DNA from: Coniochaeta sp. PMI_546
Taxonomy: Eukaryota > Ascomycota > Sordariomycetes > Coniochaetales > Coniochaetaceae
Direction: 5' to 3'
DNA: 64,000 nt
NCBI GenBank assembly: GCA_021432605.1
Contig: MU271148.1
Span: 2,425,362-2,489,361 of the forward strand
Shown here in pieces: positions 24,793 through 34,303 of the stretch. Position 1 is the stretch's first letter, and each line of letters starts with the position of its first letter. Position numbers and translations under genes: made by a program. Below the pieces are notes generated by a model, which was given only the letters and a program-made list of their open reading frames with translations, was not told where the DNA came from and searched no databases.

Positions 24793-25425
24793 TCAATCAC
24801 CAGTGTCAACCTCCAAATCCAGCTGCACGCCCGAACTGATGCCGTAGTCCTCCAACGAAAGCTGGTCCTTGAACGGCCTCTCCCCTTGCCGTTTCAGCAA
24901 GATCTCGTGTGGTTTCCGTCCCACCCTCGCGGCGACCAGCACTCGCAAGTCCTTGATCTTGTCCGACGGGAAACAAGGTATCTGCGCCTTGGTGCCCAGC
25001 CGGTCGTTGACGGTTATGACGATCATCTCCTCTCCTCCAGAGGCAGGTGCCGGCGCCGGTGCTGCTTTGGGTGCCTTCTTCTTCTCTGAGTCCTTGTCCT
25101 TTGAGCTACGCTCTTTGCGCTTGTCGGAGTCCTTGTCCCTGTCCCTGCCACCGTCTCTGTCCCGCCGCGAGCTGTCGGGCCTGTAGCGGTCGTCCCTTGC
25201 CCTATCGCTGTCCCGGTCTGCCCTGTCCCGGTCACGATCGCGATCTCTCCTGGGCGAACGGTTGCGGTAGCCGCGGTCTAGTCCGCGGTCGCGACGGTCT
25301 TCGTCGTCATTCGTGCTTCGCTTCTCCTTCCAGCGAAAACCGCCGCTGCTTTTTCCACTTCGTCGTGGTGGTGAGCGAGAGCGCGAGCGAGGGCGCTCTG
25401 CTCTTGGTGGTGGTGAGTCTCCCAT
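24793..25425 (-). CDS. HUB1: Hub1 ubiquitin-like modifier with N-terminal RS/RD-rich extension
   Basis: A single exon, 210 aa. Residues 134-210 match Hub1/UBL5: MIVITVNDRLG at the domain start, then FKDQLSLEDYGISSG near the end. Hub1 binds spliceosomal proteins such as Snu66 non-covalently and affects splice-site choice. Canonical Hub1 is only 73 residues and ends in a double Tyr; here a 133-residue leader of RS, RD and Lys-rich repeats precedes it, and the end is LDLEVDTGD with no Tyr pair and no Gly-Gly for conjugation. The leader resembles the RS-like regions of splicing factors and fits a nuclear location. Met at 134 lies at the normal Hub1 start, so a short form by internal initiation cannot be excluded. 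Confidence 0.88.
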   Translation of the reverse strand: MGDSPPPRAERPRSRSRSPPRRSGKSSGGFRWKEKRSTNDDEDRRDRGLDRGYRNRSPRRDRDRDRDRADRDSDRARDDRYRPDSSRRDRDGGRDRDKDSDKRKERSSKDKDSEKKKAPKAAPAPAPASGGEEMIVITVNDRLGTKAQIPCFPSDKIKDLRVLVAARVGRKPHEILLKRQGERPFKDQLSLEDYGISSGVQLDLEVDTGD

Positions 25426-25793
25426 TATCTGGTCTGGAGGGGCAGATAGAGGTGTAATGTTAAGTCACAGGTTGAAGAGCAGAGAGAGGAGCACTTGACG
25501 TAGGGCTCAGAGGCAAGTGTGGCGGGGCAATTGTGGCTCATTTACGACCGAGACGATAGCCCAAACTTTATCAAATGGAAAATTGATGTTCACGTGATCT
25601 GGCGTCGCAGTTCGCGTCAAAGCGTGAGTCACGTCACAGCGCGCCTTTCGGACGACAACGAGCTTCTGGGTCTGGTGAGCTACATACACAAGGAGCGACT
25701 TTTGCCTTGGACAGTATCAGCTGGGACACATTCACGCCTGTCAATTCATCTACGTTCTGGTCAAAATTGAATCTGTGACCCGAAAATTCCATC
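25426..25793. promoter_or_regulatory. divergent promoter of HUB1 and the MGMT gene
   Basis: 368 bp between two divergent start codons. No clear TATA box. It contains TGAGTCACG at about 25624-25632, which carries an AP-1/Gcn4-like TGAGTCA core. Confidence 0.4.
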
Positions 25794-26231
25794 ATGGCCT
25801 GCACAGTCACCACCACCATGACCACAACCTCAGTCACGACCAAAGAGGTGTCGAAACCGTCAGAAAACTTAACAGATCTCAAGGCTCGCATCTTACGCTC
25901 CCCATACACCGACTTTCAGAAGGCAGTCTGGCTAGCAAACCTCCAGATCCCACGCGGCTGCGTATCGACCTACAACATCATCGCCCTGCACCTTAAATCC
26001 TCGCCAAGAGCTGTCGGCAACGCTCTCAGACGCAACCCGTTTGCGCCACAGGTTCCGTGCCACCGCGTGGTTGCCACGAACGCGACTCTGGGCGGGTTCA
26101 AGGGAAAGATTGCTCGGCGAGATGGGGAGGGGATCACACTTATTGAGAAGAGGACGTTGCTGAGGAAGGAAGGGGTTCGGTTCGATGAGAAGGGACGTGT
26201 ACTTGGTACGCCGTTTTCTGGATTTGTGTAG
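25794..26231 (+). CDS. MGT1: methylated-DNA--protein-cysteine methyltransferase (MGMT/Ogt type)
   Basis: A single exon, 145 aa. It repairs O6-alkylguanine by moving the alkyl group to an active-site Cys in a suicide reaction. The signature PCHRVV is at residues 88-93 (Cys89). It is preceded by FQKAVWLANLQIPRGCVSTY and the helix-turn-helix RAVGNALRRNP that inserts the Arg finger, and followed by GGFKG. The first about 30 residues are Thr-rich and poorly conserved. The N-terminal Ada-like domain of longer enzymes is absent, as in compact fungal forms. It is divergent from HUB1 with a TGAGTCA-type site upstream. Confidence 0.93.
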   Translation: MACTVTTTMTTTSVTTKEVSKPSENLTDLKARILRSPYTDFQKAVWLANLQIPRGCVSTYNIIALHLKSSPRAVGNALRRNPFAPQVPCHRVVATNATLGGFKGKIARRDGEGITLIEKRTLLRKEGVRFDEKGRVLGTPFSGFV

Positions 26232-26763
26232 GATGATCTAGGTCAAGAAAATATGTAATGAGAACTTTCGAGGGTTACGCGGCGTTATCGGGAGCTTGAC
26301 GAGGTTGTTACTAATGCATTCCACCATGTAGGATACACATGTCAGTGTCCACGAAAACAAATTCCCATAGTCTGGAAACACAAAAAGGAGCATAGGTATC
26401 TCCAAGTTCCATTTTTCTTCTTCTACTCTGTAAGCCACGCAGTCTCAATGACAACATGCTAACGCCTGTTTCCCCTGTATATGCAGTTTCATGATGCAGA
26501 GGTTTTCCACTTTCCCAGAGTTCCTTAACGCTCACAAGAACACACCAGCAAAAAAGAACGAGGCCAAGCCATATTCCTGAATGACACAGTCGTTGTACAA
26601 GCATGCTTTTTAGTATCCATCCTGGCTGCCGTGCCTGATGAACGTAGGATGTAAAGCAGGAAAGAAATCAGAGCCCGTTGTCGTGCATCGGAATGACGAG
26701 CAAAGCGACAGATTAGATAATCACCCGTGTGGCGGCGTCGCGTGCAGCCGTGACAGAACCTTA
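26232..26763. other. convergent intergenic region
   Basis: 3' flanks of MGT1 and the YAG7-like gene. No gene recognised. Confidence 0.5.
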
Positions 26764-28404
26764 CTAGGACTCTTCGGCCGCGGCGGCGGGAGCACCCCCG
26801 CGACGCGGGCCACCACGTCCACGGTAGCCACCGCGCTCACCACCGCGCCCGCGGCCACGGCCCTCGCCACGGAAGCCTCCACGGCCGCGATATCCTCCAC
26901 GCTCGCCGCCGCGTCCTCCGCGTCCGTGGGAGCCGCCCTCCCGATCTCCGCGACCGCGGTGGCGGTGTACGGCCTGGAAACCGTCGCCCTCGGCCTGAGT
27001 GGCGGCAGCAGGGGCCTCGGTGGCAGGCTCCGGGTGGTCGTCGGCCCAAGATTGGGTGTTGCTTGGAGCAGCCGGGGTAGCGGCCAGACCGGTCTCAGTC
27101 TCGGCAGGGTCGCGGGGGACGTTCACCCACTCCTGGGATTCAGCGAGGTTGTTGGCGGGGTTCTCGGTATCCCACTGGGTCTCTCCAGCAGCGTTGGCGG
27201 CGCTATCGACAACATTGGGTGTGCTGCTGACATTTGTCGACGTCTCTACGGAATGACCGTTTGTGAAGGGCTTGGTTGAACCCTCGTCAATCTCCGTCAG
27301 ACCGGCGTGGGCAATTGTAGGGTCGGATGCAGGAATGTCTTTGGTCTCCTCCTTTGGCTCCTCGGCCGGCTCAGGAGCTTCAGCCTCGGGCTGCTGGAAG
27401 AGAAGTCCGTAAGCGGCGGCCGCAGCCTTGACTTGAGCATCTATCAACTATTAGTAGAAGTCCCGACAGCATGTAAGTTATGGTAGAATCTGGCTTACAG
27501 GTGGTCTTCAACGTCTCACTGCTGGTGCTGCGTGTCGGCTCCTCTGCACCTTGCACCAGCTTGAGCATGGTGGCAACAGCATTTTCGTCTCCAGAATAGA
27601 CGTTCAGGAGAACGCCCTCGAGCGCAAGATTCTCGTCCAGCTGGCTATCCGCCTCCTCGGCCCGGCGGGCTGCGGCAAGTCGGAGGAACTGAGAGACAAC
27701 GAGCAAGTTGTCGTGCAAGGTCTTGGCGGAGTTCTTATCAGCCTCATCCTTGAACTGTGCCAGCGCAGCCTGGTGCTCCTGCTCGAGCTTCTCGGTGAGG
27801 GACTTTTCGAAAGCAGCCTTCTCACTTGCTAGACGACCGCGGTACTCCTGGTCGACCTTCAGGTACTGTGTCAGTTGCTCCTGAAGCTGAGCGAGCTGAG
27901 CCTCGAGGCCAGGCTTCTTGAGCACCTGAGCCTTCTGGTCTGCGTTGATGATCTTGGCGGCAACAAGCTCGTCGAGGCTCTTGTCGGGATGGCTAGCGAT
28001 GAGAGAATCGGTTTTGGAGGCATTGGCCTGTGAACAACAGTGTTAGTGTGTGGGCAACGGAAGAAAGTAGGAACGGGGTCGGGTACTCACGATCTTTTTG
28101 TTCACATTCCGGATATTCCTAAGAACAGGTTCACGGTCAGAAAATCCAAGGTACAACCTACGTAGCATGACAAAGGCGAGAATGCGACTCACTTGCGAAG
28201 CTCGCGTACGTAGGGGCTGTCGTCCTCCTCATCCTTACCGCCGCCGGAGGCTTGCTTGTCAGGAGTCAGAGTAGCAGCGGGGACCGGTGACTCGGTTCGC
28301 TCAGCCTGAGCCTTGGCCTTCTTCTTCTTGGAAGACTTCGACTCGGTAAGAACTGAAGGGTTCTGGATGACCTCAGCAGCCTTCTGGATGATCGAGGCTG
28401 CCAT
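26764..28404 (-). CDS. YAG7-like protein with C-terminal RGG repeats
   Basis: Four exons: 28404-28193, 28118-28091 (28 nt), 28027-27499, 27440-26764; 481 aa. The N-terminus is Lys-rich (SKKKKAKAQ) and polar, and leads into a DDSPYVRELRKNIRNVNKKI segment encoded across the microexon. A helical coiled-coil region (about 80-190) follows, rich in Glu/Gln/Ala, and corresponds to what I recall as the YAG7 dimerisation domain. A disordered acidic middle comes next, then about 70 residues of RGG/RGRGG repeats and an Ala-rich end. RGG boxes usually bind RNA and are Arg-methylated; PRMT5 or a type I enzyme could act on them (inference). The yeast relative is poorly characterised. The family name is from memory; the architecture is plain in the sequence. 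Confidence 0.8.
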
Positions 28405-29157
28405 GCTGAGAGACGGTGACAGTTAAATATCCGTGTTCTGCGGTGAAATCGGCAAGATCTGTTGGGTAAGGTGGTCGATACTGAGGTGGAGGCGGAGCTA
28501 TGTCGTAGCCTTGCGATTGCGGACAAGAACGAGGGAGTTAAGATGGCCCAGTGGAGACAGAGACTTATCAATGGATGTTGATGATCAGAGAACGGAGGTA
28601 GGTAGTGATTTAGGAAGATAATTGCAGAGGTGACAAAGTTTCGGACACGGATTTTGATTTTTGGTTTGACGCAAGATTGAATGAAGCCTCCCAAAGTTGC
28701 CTGCTTCCCTGCCTGCGGTGGTACACAGACCACCTAAGCTAGTTGAACCCCACAATCCACTAAAGCAGCCCAAAACTGCGGGACTGGCGCCCATAACGAA
28801 GCAGACCGAATCAGTAAGAAGCTTGTGAAGCTCCCACGACCATCCCGGCTGCTTTTTCCACCTCTGGCTGCTCACTTAGTTACCTACCTAACTAAGGTAG
28901 TGTAAAAGGAATGCTCCTTTTCGGGCCACGATGGCGCATCACCGACTGTTCCTTTCATCTTTCTGCTGATCGTATTGCATCTTCCATAAGCTGCACCTGG
29001 GAAGCCCCGTAGGCCCACGTCATACTCATGAGAGTTGACTTTCTTTGTGGCTTGATATGCCTGGCACACCATGATGAATCTACCGCCCTGACTCCCTGGT
29101 GAATCCATGTAGATAGGACGGTTCATGAAATGATCCGTCTCTATGGGTTATCGTCCT
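28405..29157. other. intergenic, promoter of the YAG7-like gene
   Basis: Upstream of the YAG7-like gene (reverse strand) and downstream of CENP-W. No gene recognised. Confidence 0.45.
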
Positions 29158-29559
29158 TCATCCTTTGAACTTGGCCAGGGTGTCCTGAATGAAGTCAGTA
29201 TTCATACCATGATCCAGGGGATGCGGAGACAGGCGTACTGCAGTCACTTTCCTGACACTTCGCGCCGTGATGCCTCTCTCCCCTCCCTTTTTAGACTCAA
29301 TGGCGGCTTCCTTGACCAAACTGCGGTTGCTGTTAGCTGCGACCCTGGCACAAGCTGTGTGCTTCATCTTACGATTGCATGAACAGCACGTAGTCGAGAA
29401 ATATCTAGAGTTCATGGGTCAGAATGAGGGCAGGAAACGCATCTTGAAGGAGTCCTAGCCTACCGTGACGTCTACATTCTTGCTAACATTGCAGTTCGAG
29501 TGTGCTTTGACAATCTTCTTGACGGTTGCACGCGGGTAGAGCTTCTGTCCGGGTGCCAT
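29158..29559 (-). CDS. CENP-W-like histone-fold kinetochore protein, 78 aa
   Basis: Four small exons: 29559-29464, 29404-29373, 29320-29239, 29184-29158. Introns have donors GTAGGC, GTAAGA and GTACGC with acceptors CTCTAG, CCGCAG and ATTCAG. The 78-aa product is one histone fold: KLYPRATVKKIVKAHSNC (helix 1 and loop), a hydrophobic central helix (IFLDYVLFMQSLVKEAA), then GERGITARSVRKVTADTL (loop 2, helix 3). This is the CENP-W (fission yeast Wip1) pattern. CENP-W pairs with CENP-T in the CCAN at centromeres. The start at 29559 gives the usual length. Tiny genes split like this are easily missed by automatic prediction. It is divergent from prefoldin 4 over 426 bp. Confidence 0.88.
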
Positions 29560-29985
29560 GCTCGCTTCGTCGTTGTCTAGTAGATAGAGATTGTAGCTAA
29601 CACGCGACTTGAGCGTGTTTGGTGCCGTTCGCCTCGTAAAGATTATGCGCGCAGTATCGTAGTCGTCGCCCGAAGCAAGATAAGACAGCGTTGGTCGCAT
29701 GCAGTGGCAGGTGTGTGCTTCGCCGGAACTAGACGTCAATTATCTTCGCTGTACCAAGGCTGACTTCGAGTGTGACTTCCACGTTATCAAGATGGCCGAA
29801 CGATTTGTTGATGGGTGCCTATCGATGAGCAGCCAATCGTGGGGTAGCTGTGGACCCCACATTAATCTTCTTCACGGCCCCTACCAAACCGAGCACTTGT
29901 TGCGTTGACAAGCATTCAGCAATCTGAGACCAGCCCGCAAGGACCATAGCTCTTATCCAAGACATCGCTTCACAGGACTGCCAAG
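29560..29985. promoter_or_regulatory. divergent promoter of the CENP-W gene and PFD4
   Basis: 426 bp between divergent start codons. The reverse frame upstream of the CENP-W ATG stays open for 60 codons but has no family similarity, so it is treated as leader. Confidence 0.4.
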
Positions 29986-30563
29986 ATGAACCGACGCATG
30001 GTATGAATACACGCGCACTATCTCAGTTAGACATACTGCTAACCATTTTGTAGCTCACCAAGGAGGATGAAAAGGAGGCCGGCGATGAGATCGAGGTGCG
30101 GAGAGAGGATCAAGACAAGATCAACCGCTTTAGCAGGTTGCATCAACGCGAACTTGTTCTTGAGGATGAGCTGAAGGTCAAGAGTGTAAGAGACTCCCCT
30201 GCGTCCTTGTGGGAGCCACGCTTGCTTACGAAGTGAACACTTCCAGAAAGAGAGAGAAGAGCTCGACGACATTACCATGGAGCTCGAGCTGGCCGATGAA
30301 GATGAACTAGTCCGGTGAGCTATTATTTGCGTCCACTAATATATGCCTGTCATATCTAATGCCCATCTAGGTACAAAATTGGTGATGCTTTCTTCCATGT
30401 ATCTCTGCCCGTTGCGCAGGAGATGCTTGGGCTATCCGCCGCGCGCGTCGAACGGGACCTGAGAGAGAAGGAGGAGAAACTGGAGGATATTAGGACGGAG
30501 ATGACTGCCCTCAAAGTTGACCTCTACTCCCGGTTCGGCAAGACCATCAACCTGGAGGTGTGA
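29986..30563 (+). CDS. PFD4: prefoldin subunit 4
   Basis: Four exons: 29986-30000 (15 nt), 30054-30185, 30247-30314, 30371-30563; 135 aa. Prefoldin is a hexameric chaperone passing unfolded actin and tubulin to the CCT chaperonin; subunit 4 (yeast Gim3) is a beta-type subunit. The sequence shows an N-terminal coiled coil (EVRREDQDKINRFSRLHQRE), the ELADEDELVRYKIGDAF segment with the beta hairpin, FHVSLPVAQEML, and a second coiled coil ending LYSRFGKTINLEV, as in the family. Length and order match. All splices keep frame. Confidence 0.95.
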
Positions 30564-31601
30564 TGCCCTCAGTGGTGCAATAAGTCACTCCTGGCGACAT
30601 GACTAGCCCACCAAGGCGAGGAACGTCCGGAATACCCTAAGGAAGGATGGGGTCCGCTTCACTCACGAAGAGTGTGCCAGCATGCGTGGCCAAAGCAGAC
30701 GGAGGTGCCTTCTGCCGTCCAGAGCGTCCAGAGCGTCCATCGCAAATCAACTTTACACCTTCTGGGCCATGATGGAAATGTCAAGACCATAAAGGAAAGA
30801 CAGATGATTGGGCCATTACACGACCAGACGACCAGACGAATAGATTATCGTACGAATAATTCGGGCGTGAACTACGTCTCAATAGTGAGCGTAATTGTAC
30901 CACGGCCGTGTGGGGACAGCGTTCCGGCACGGCTACTTGAAGCTGACGGCGGGACCGGGGCCGTGACCTGCGTTGCGGAGCTTGCAGCGAATCAAGAAGT
31001 TCACAATTGACCATCCGGATCCGATTCTGCGTTTATGACACGGCAGCAATGCTACCTCGACACAGGGCCGATTGAAGCCCGATATCGCATGGTCAGTGGA
31101 CCTTTTGCAGCCCTATCGGCTATTGTTCGACCATTCTAGTGAGAGGAGTGAGCCTCCCCCGCGGTTCACCATACCCGGGCCCCGCAACGCTTGACGCCAT
31201 GCCGCTTGCCGGGTATGACGGAAATCCATAACACCTCGAGCAAACATCGTTCCTGACATGTCGTCCGACCAATCATCACACGACATTTTGGTGTCTTAGA
31301 AGCTGCCGGGAATATCTCATTGCTAACACCGTTTAATGTCTTTTCCGCCCTCCGCACCAGGTCCGATGGCAAGCACCTCATTGTGCAGGGTCGCCCGCCC
31401 TTTCTATGTCATGGAATTGTGCCCTCATGACGATGTTGCATCCTCTTTCCTTCTCCTACTCAGTTCCCTTCCTTCATTACTGTAGATGTCATTTCGCTGT
31501 CCGACCTTTCGAGCTTCGTAGATGGGTCTGGCACGGCATTTGTGTTTCCTGAAATAGAAAAATCAGACTCGACCTAGGATTTCACACACGGTAATGAACC
31601 A
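30564..31601. other. intergenic
   Basis: About 1 kb upstream of the DHA1 transporter. Only short anonymous frames; nothing recognised. Confidence 0.5.
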
Positions 31602-33424
31602 ATGGAGGAGCTACATAGGAATGACAGCCGTGAGTCTAATCATCTGCCATCTCAACGAATGGGAAGTAACACCTCGGAGGTGGTAACAGCGTGGTGGAGG
31701 GGCTGGCCATCCATATAGGACACTTAGACGAACCCGAACAATACACGGAAAAGAAGTCGGGCGAGGACAATGGCAACGAGTCAACCTCATCGTGTCCAGA
31801 TGACGACATTACCGTCCTAGCATGGGAGATAGACGACCCTGAGAACCCATACAACTTTTCGAAACCTCGGAAAAACTTCATCATCTTTGTCTCCGTCATC
31901 TGCATCTTAAACTCAACCCTCGGGAGCTCTCTACCTAGCAACGTGGTCCCCAAGCTTGCGGAGGAATGGAATATTGAGTCTACTTATCAGAGGATTTTGC
32001 CTATCTCTGTGTATATCATCGGTAAGTATTGCTCTTAGTAATGGTACGTTTAGTCTAGTTGTTAATAGTTCTACATATCTAGGCTATGTTATGGGTAAGT
32101 CACTTCAAGCTAGGATACTCGTGGCGGAGACTAACAGCAGACCAAAGGCCCGATATTCTTTGCTCCAGCATCTGAGCAGTTTGGGCGTCGCCGCATAACC
32201 CTCGCCTCATTCTTCTTCTTCACTATGTTCACGATGGCATGTGCCCTGGCACGAAGCTTTCCTTCGTTCCTGATCTTCCGACTCTTCTCCGGTATCTCTG
32301 CGTCGGGTCCTATGGTCATCGCAGCCGGAATATTCGCCGACATATTTGGGGACCCGAGATCGAGAGGAAGATCAATGGCATTCTTCATGGTGGCTACGGT
32401 GTTCGGCCCGCTCATCGCCCCCATTATATCCGGGTTTTGCGCTGATACCATCGGCTGGAGGTGGACTTTCTGGATCGGCACTATCTTTGCCGGCATCACC
32501 ATGCTCCTGCTGATAACCCTCCCCGAGACTTATGGGCCGATCCTGCTGCAACGACGGGCCGTCCGTATGAGAAAAGCAGACCCTGAGTCCAGAGTCTATG
32601 CACCCCACGAGATAGAACGGCCGGACCTGAAGAAGCTAGCTACCGTTGTCCTCACACGGCCTATCCGCATGATGATGAGCGAGTTGATAGTCAGCCTGAG
32701 CTCCGCCTACCTGTCTCTAGTCTACGGGGTGTTCTACATGAGCTTCTCAGCCTATCCCATCATCTTCCAGGGCGTCTACAAGATGTCACCTGGCGTATGC
32801 GGTCTGACATACTTGGTCATAGGTGCTGGGGCATTCCTCTCGCTTGTACCTTTCTACTGGTGGGACGACTACCTCTTCCTCAAGCAGCAGAACAAATCTT
32901 CGTGGGCCCATCAGGAGGAATACCGCAGGCTGCCGCTTGCGTGCGTCGGAGGCCCGCTCTACGCCATCTCCCTCTTCTGGCTGGGGTGGAGCGCACGGGA
33001 GGACGTCCACTGGGCCGCGCCGATGATGGCGGGCCTCTTCTTTGGCATGGGCTGGATGCTCATCTTCATCGCCCTGCTGAACTATCTCACCGATGCGTAC
33101 GAGATATTTGCGGCATCTGCAAATGCGGCGGCCGCTGTGGCACGTTCGATCGTGGCTGTCGTTCTGCCGCTTGCCACGACGCCGCTATTCAACCGGTTGG
33201 GAATCGCTGGAGCCTGTAGTCTTCTCGGCGGCTTCGCGTTGCTTTTCTCGTGCGTGCCGTTCCTGTTCATCTGGCACGGTGTGAAGATTAGGGCGAACTC
33301 CAAATTTTGCATATATCTCAAGCAGCGGAAGGAAGAAATGGCGCGGAAGGCTGAGGAGCAGAGGTCGAACTCGGAGATGAGGGTGGTGGACGAGGCCGGC
33401 GACGGGCCTGAAGAAGTGGTCTGA
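31602..33424 (+). CDS. major facilitator superfamily drug:H+ antiporter (DHA1 type)
   Basis: Four exons: 31602-31629, 31719-32021, 32083-32094 (12 nt), 32148-33424; 539 aa. The hydrophilic N-terminus (residues 1-70) ends in the ENPYNFSKPRKN motif that precedes TM1 in fungal DHA1 pumps. The 12-nt exon encodes GYVMG, joining TM2 to the FFAPASEQFGRRR loop, which carries motif A. A RLFSGISASGP segment follows in TM4/5, then GWRWTFWI and the second six-helix half; about 12 TM in all. Substrates of such pumps are toxins and drugs. The exon 4 acceptor must be CCAAAG to keep frame; a CAG 7 nt upstream would break it. The only in-frame ATG requires the first 89-nt intron. It lies 0.9 kb upstream of a Zn2Cys6 gene. 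Confidence 0.88.
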
Positions 33425-34303
33425 ATAGGGTACATACAGCAACCTACCTCAACTGGCTCGGGAACCAAAACCAATTTGTGAGAGATGTGGGAGCCAAGGC
33501 AGAGAGAGGTAGGATACTGCGAAGGGTGAGCAAAGGCCGAGCAGAATGCCACCCTCTTAATCTCGTTATTGCAGGTGGAAGGATGGGTTCAATAACAAGG
33601 GTAGATCTTCCGAGGGAAGGCACCATATTGCACATAGATGAAAAGCTACTGTCGTAGCTTCCTCCAAGTAATCAGCTTTAAACCGGTACTTGCCTTTCGC
33701 TCAACGCCAATGTCGCACCTCCACTTTGTTCCCGACTCGATCCCACGCACAATTGGCAAGAATGTCTAACTCGACCAAGGGATGGAATTCCTCAAGGTCA
33801 GAGTAGTTGGTTCCGAGCTTCTTATGTCCTTGAAAGGGTTCTTCGTCTACTTCACAGGTGAAGACTAGCATCATGCATGGTGGCCTTGCGCTTCGGATGG
33901 GCCGGTAAGCATTCTCCACTGACGTACGTAGTGCCTTCGTCAAGTGTACAAATAGACGTCAACCTGCCACAGCTGGTCCTTTCTGTTTTCTCATAATTAT
34001 CACCACTGCAAACTTGGTAATTACTCTGGTAAGGGGGTTGAAGCTCATTGCCAACACGTGTAACGGAAAGCCGAGCTCTGGACCCACAAAAATGTCCAAG
34101 TCCGAGCGGTCTGAGTCACAGCTCGGCTGCATCGGACATTGGAAGGATTCGTGTTGTAGGATCCGCACCATCTTATCAGATGGATTGATAAAACTCGGAT
34201 CTCCGCACCTAGTGCATTTGCAATTACACTTTACCTCCGTCCCACGCCTCACATGAGCACGCGTTCACCTGAACACTTGTAATATCATTCTTGGATTTTC
34301 GTC
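33425..34303. other. intergenic between transporter and regulator
   Basis: 879 bp, probably the promoter of the Zn2Cys6 gene. No gene supported. Confidence 0.45.

Noticed and set aside
26638-27279. 213-codon plus-strand frame across the RGG exon
   Set aside because: Antisense shadow of the YAG7-like gene; its Ala/Gly/Thr repeats are simply the complement of RGG codons.
31691-32038. Pump start at a non-ATG codon near 31691
   Set aside because: The frame has no ATG; an 89-nt intron from 31630 joins it in phase to ATG at 31602.
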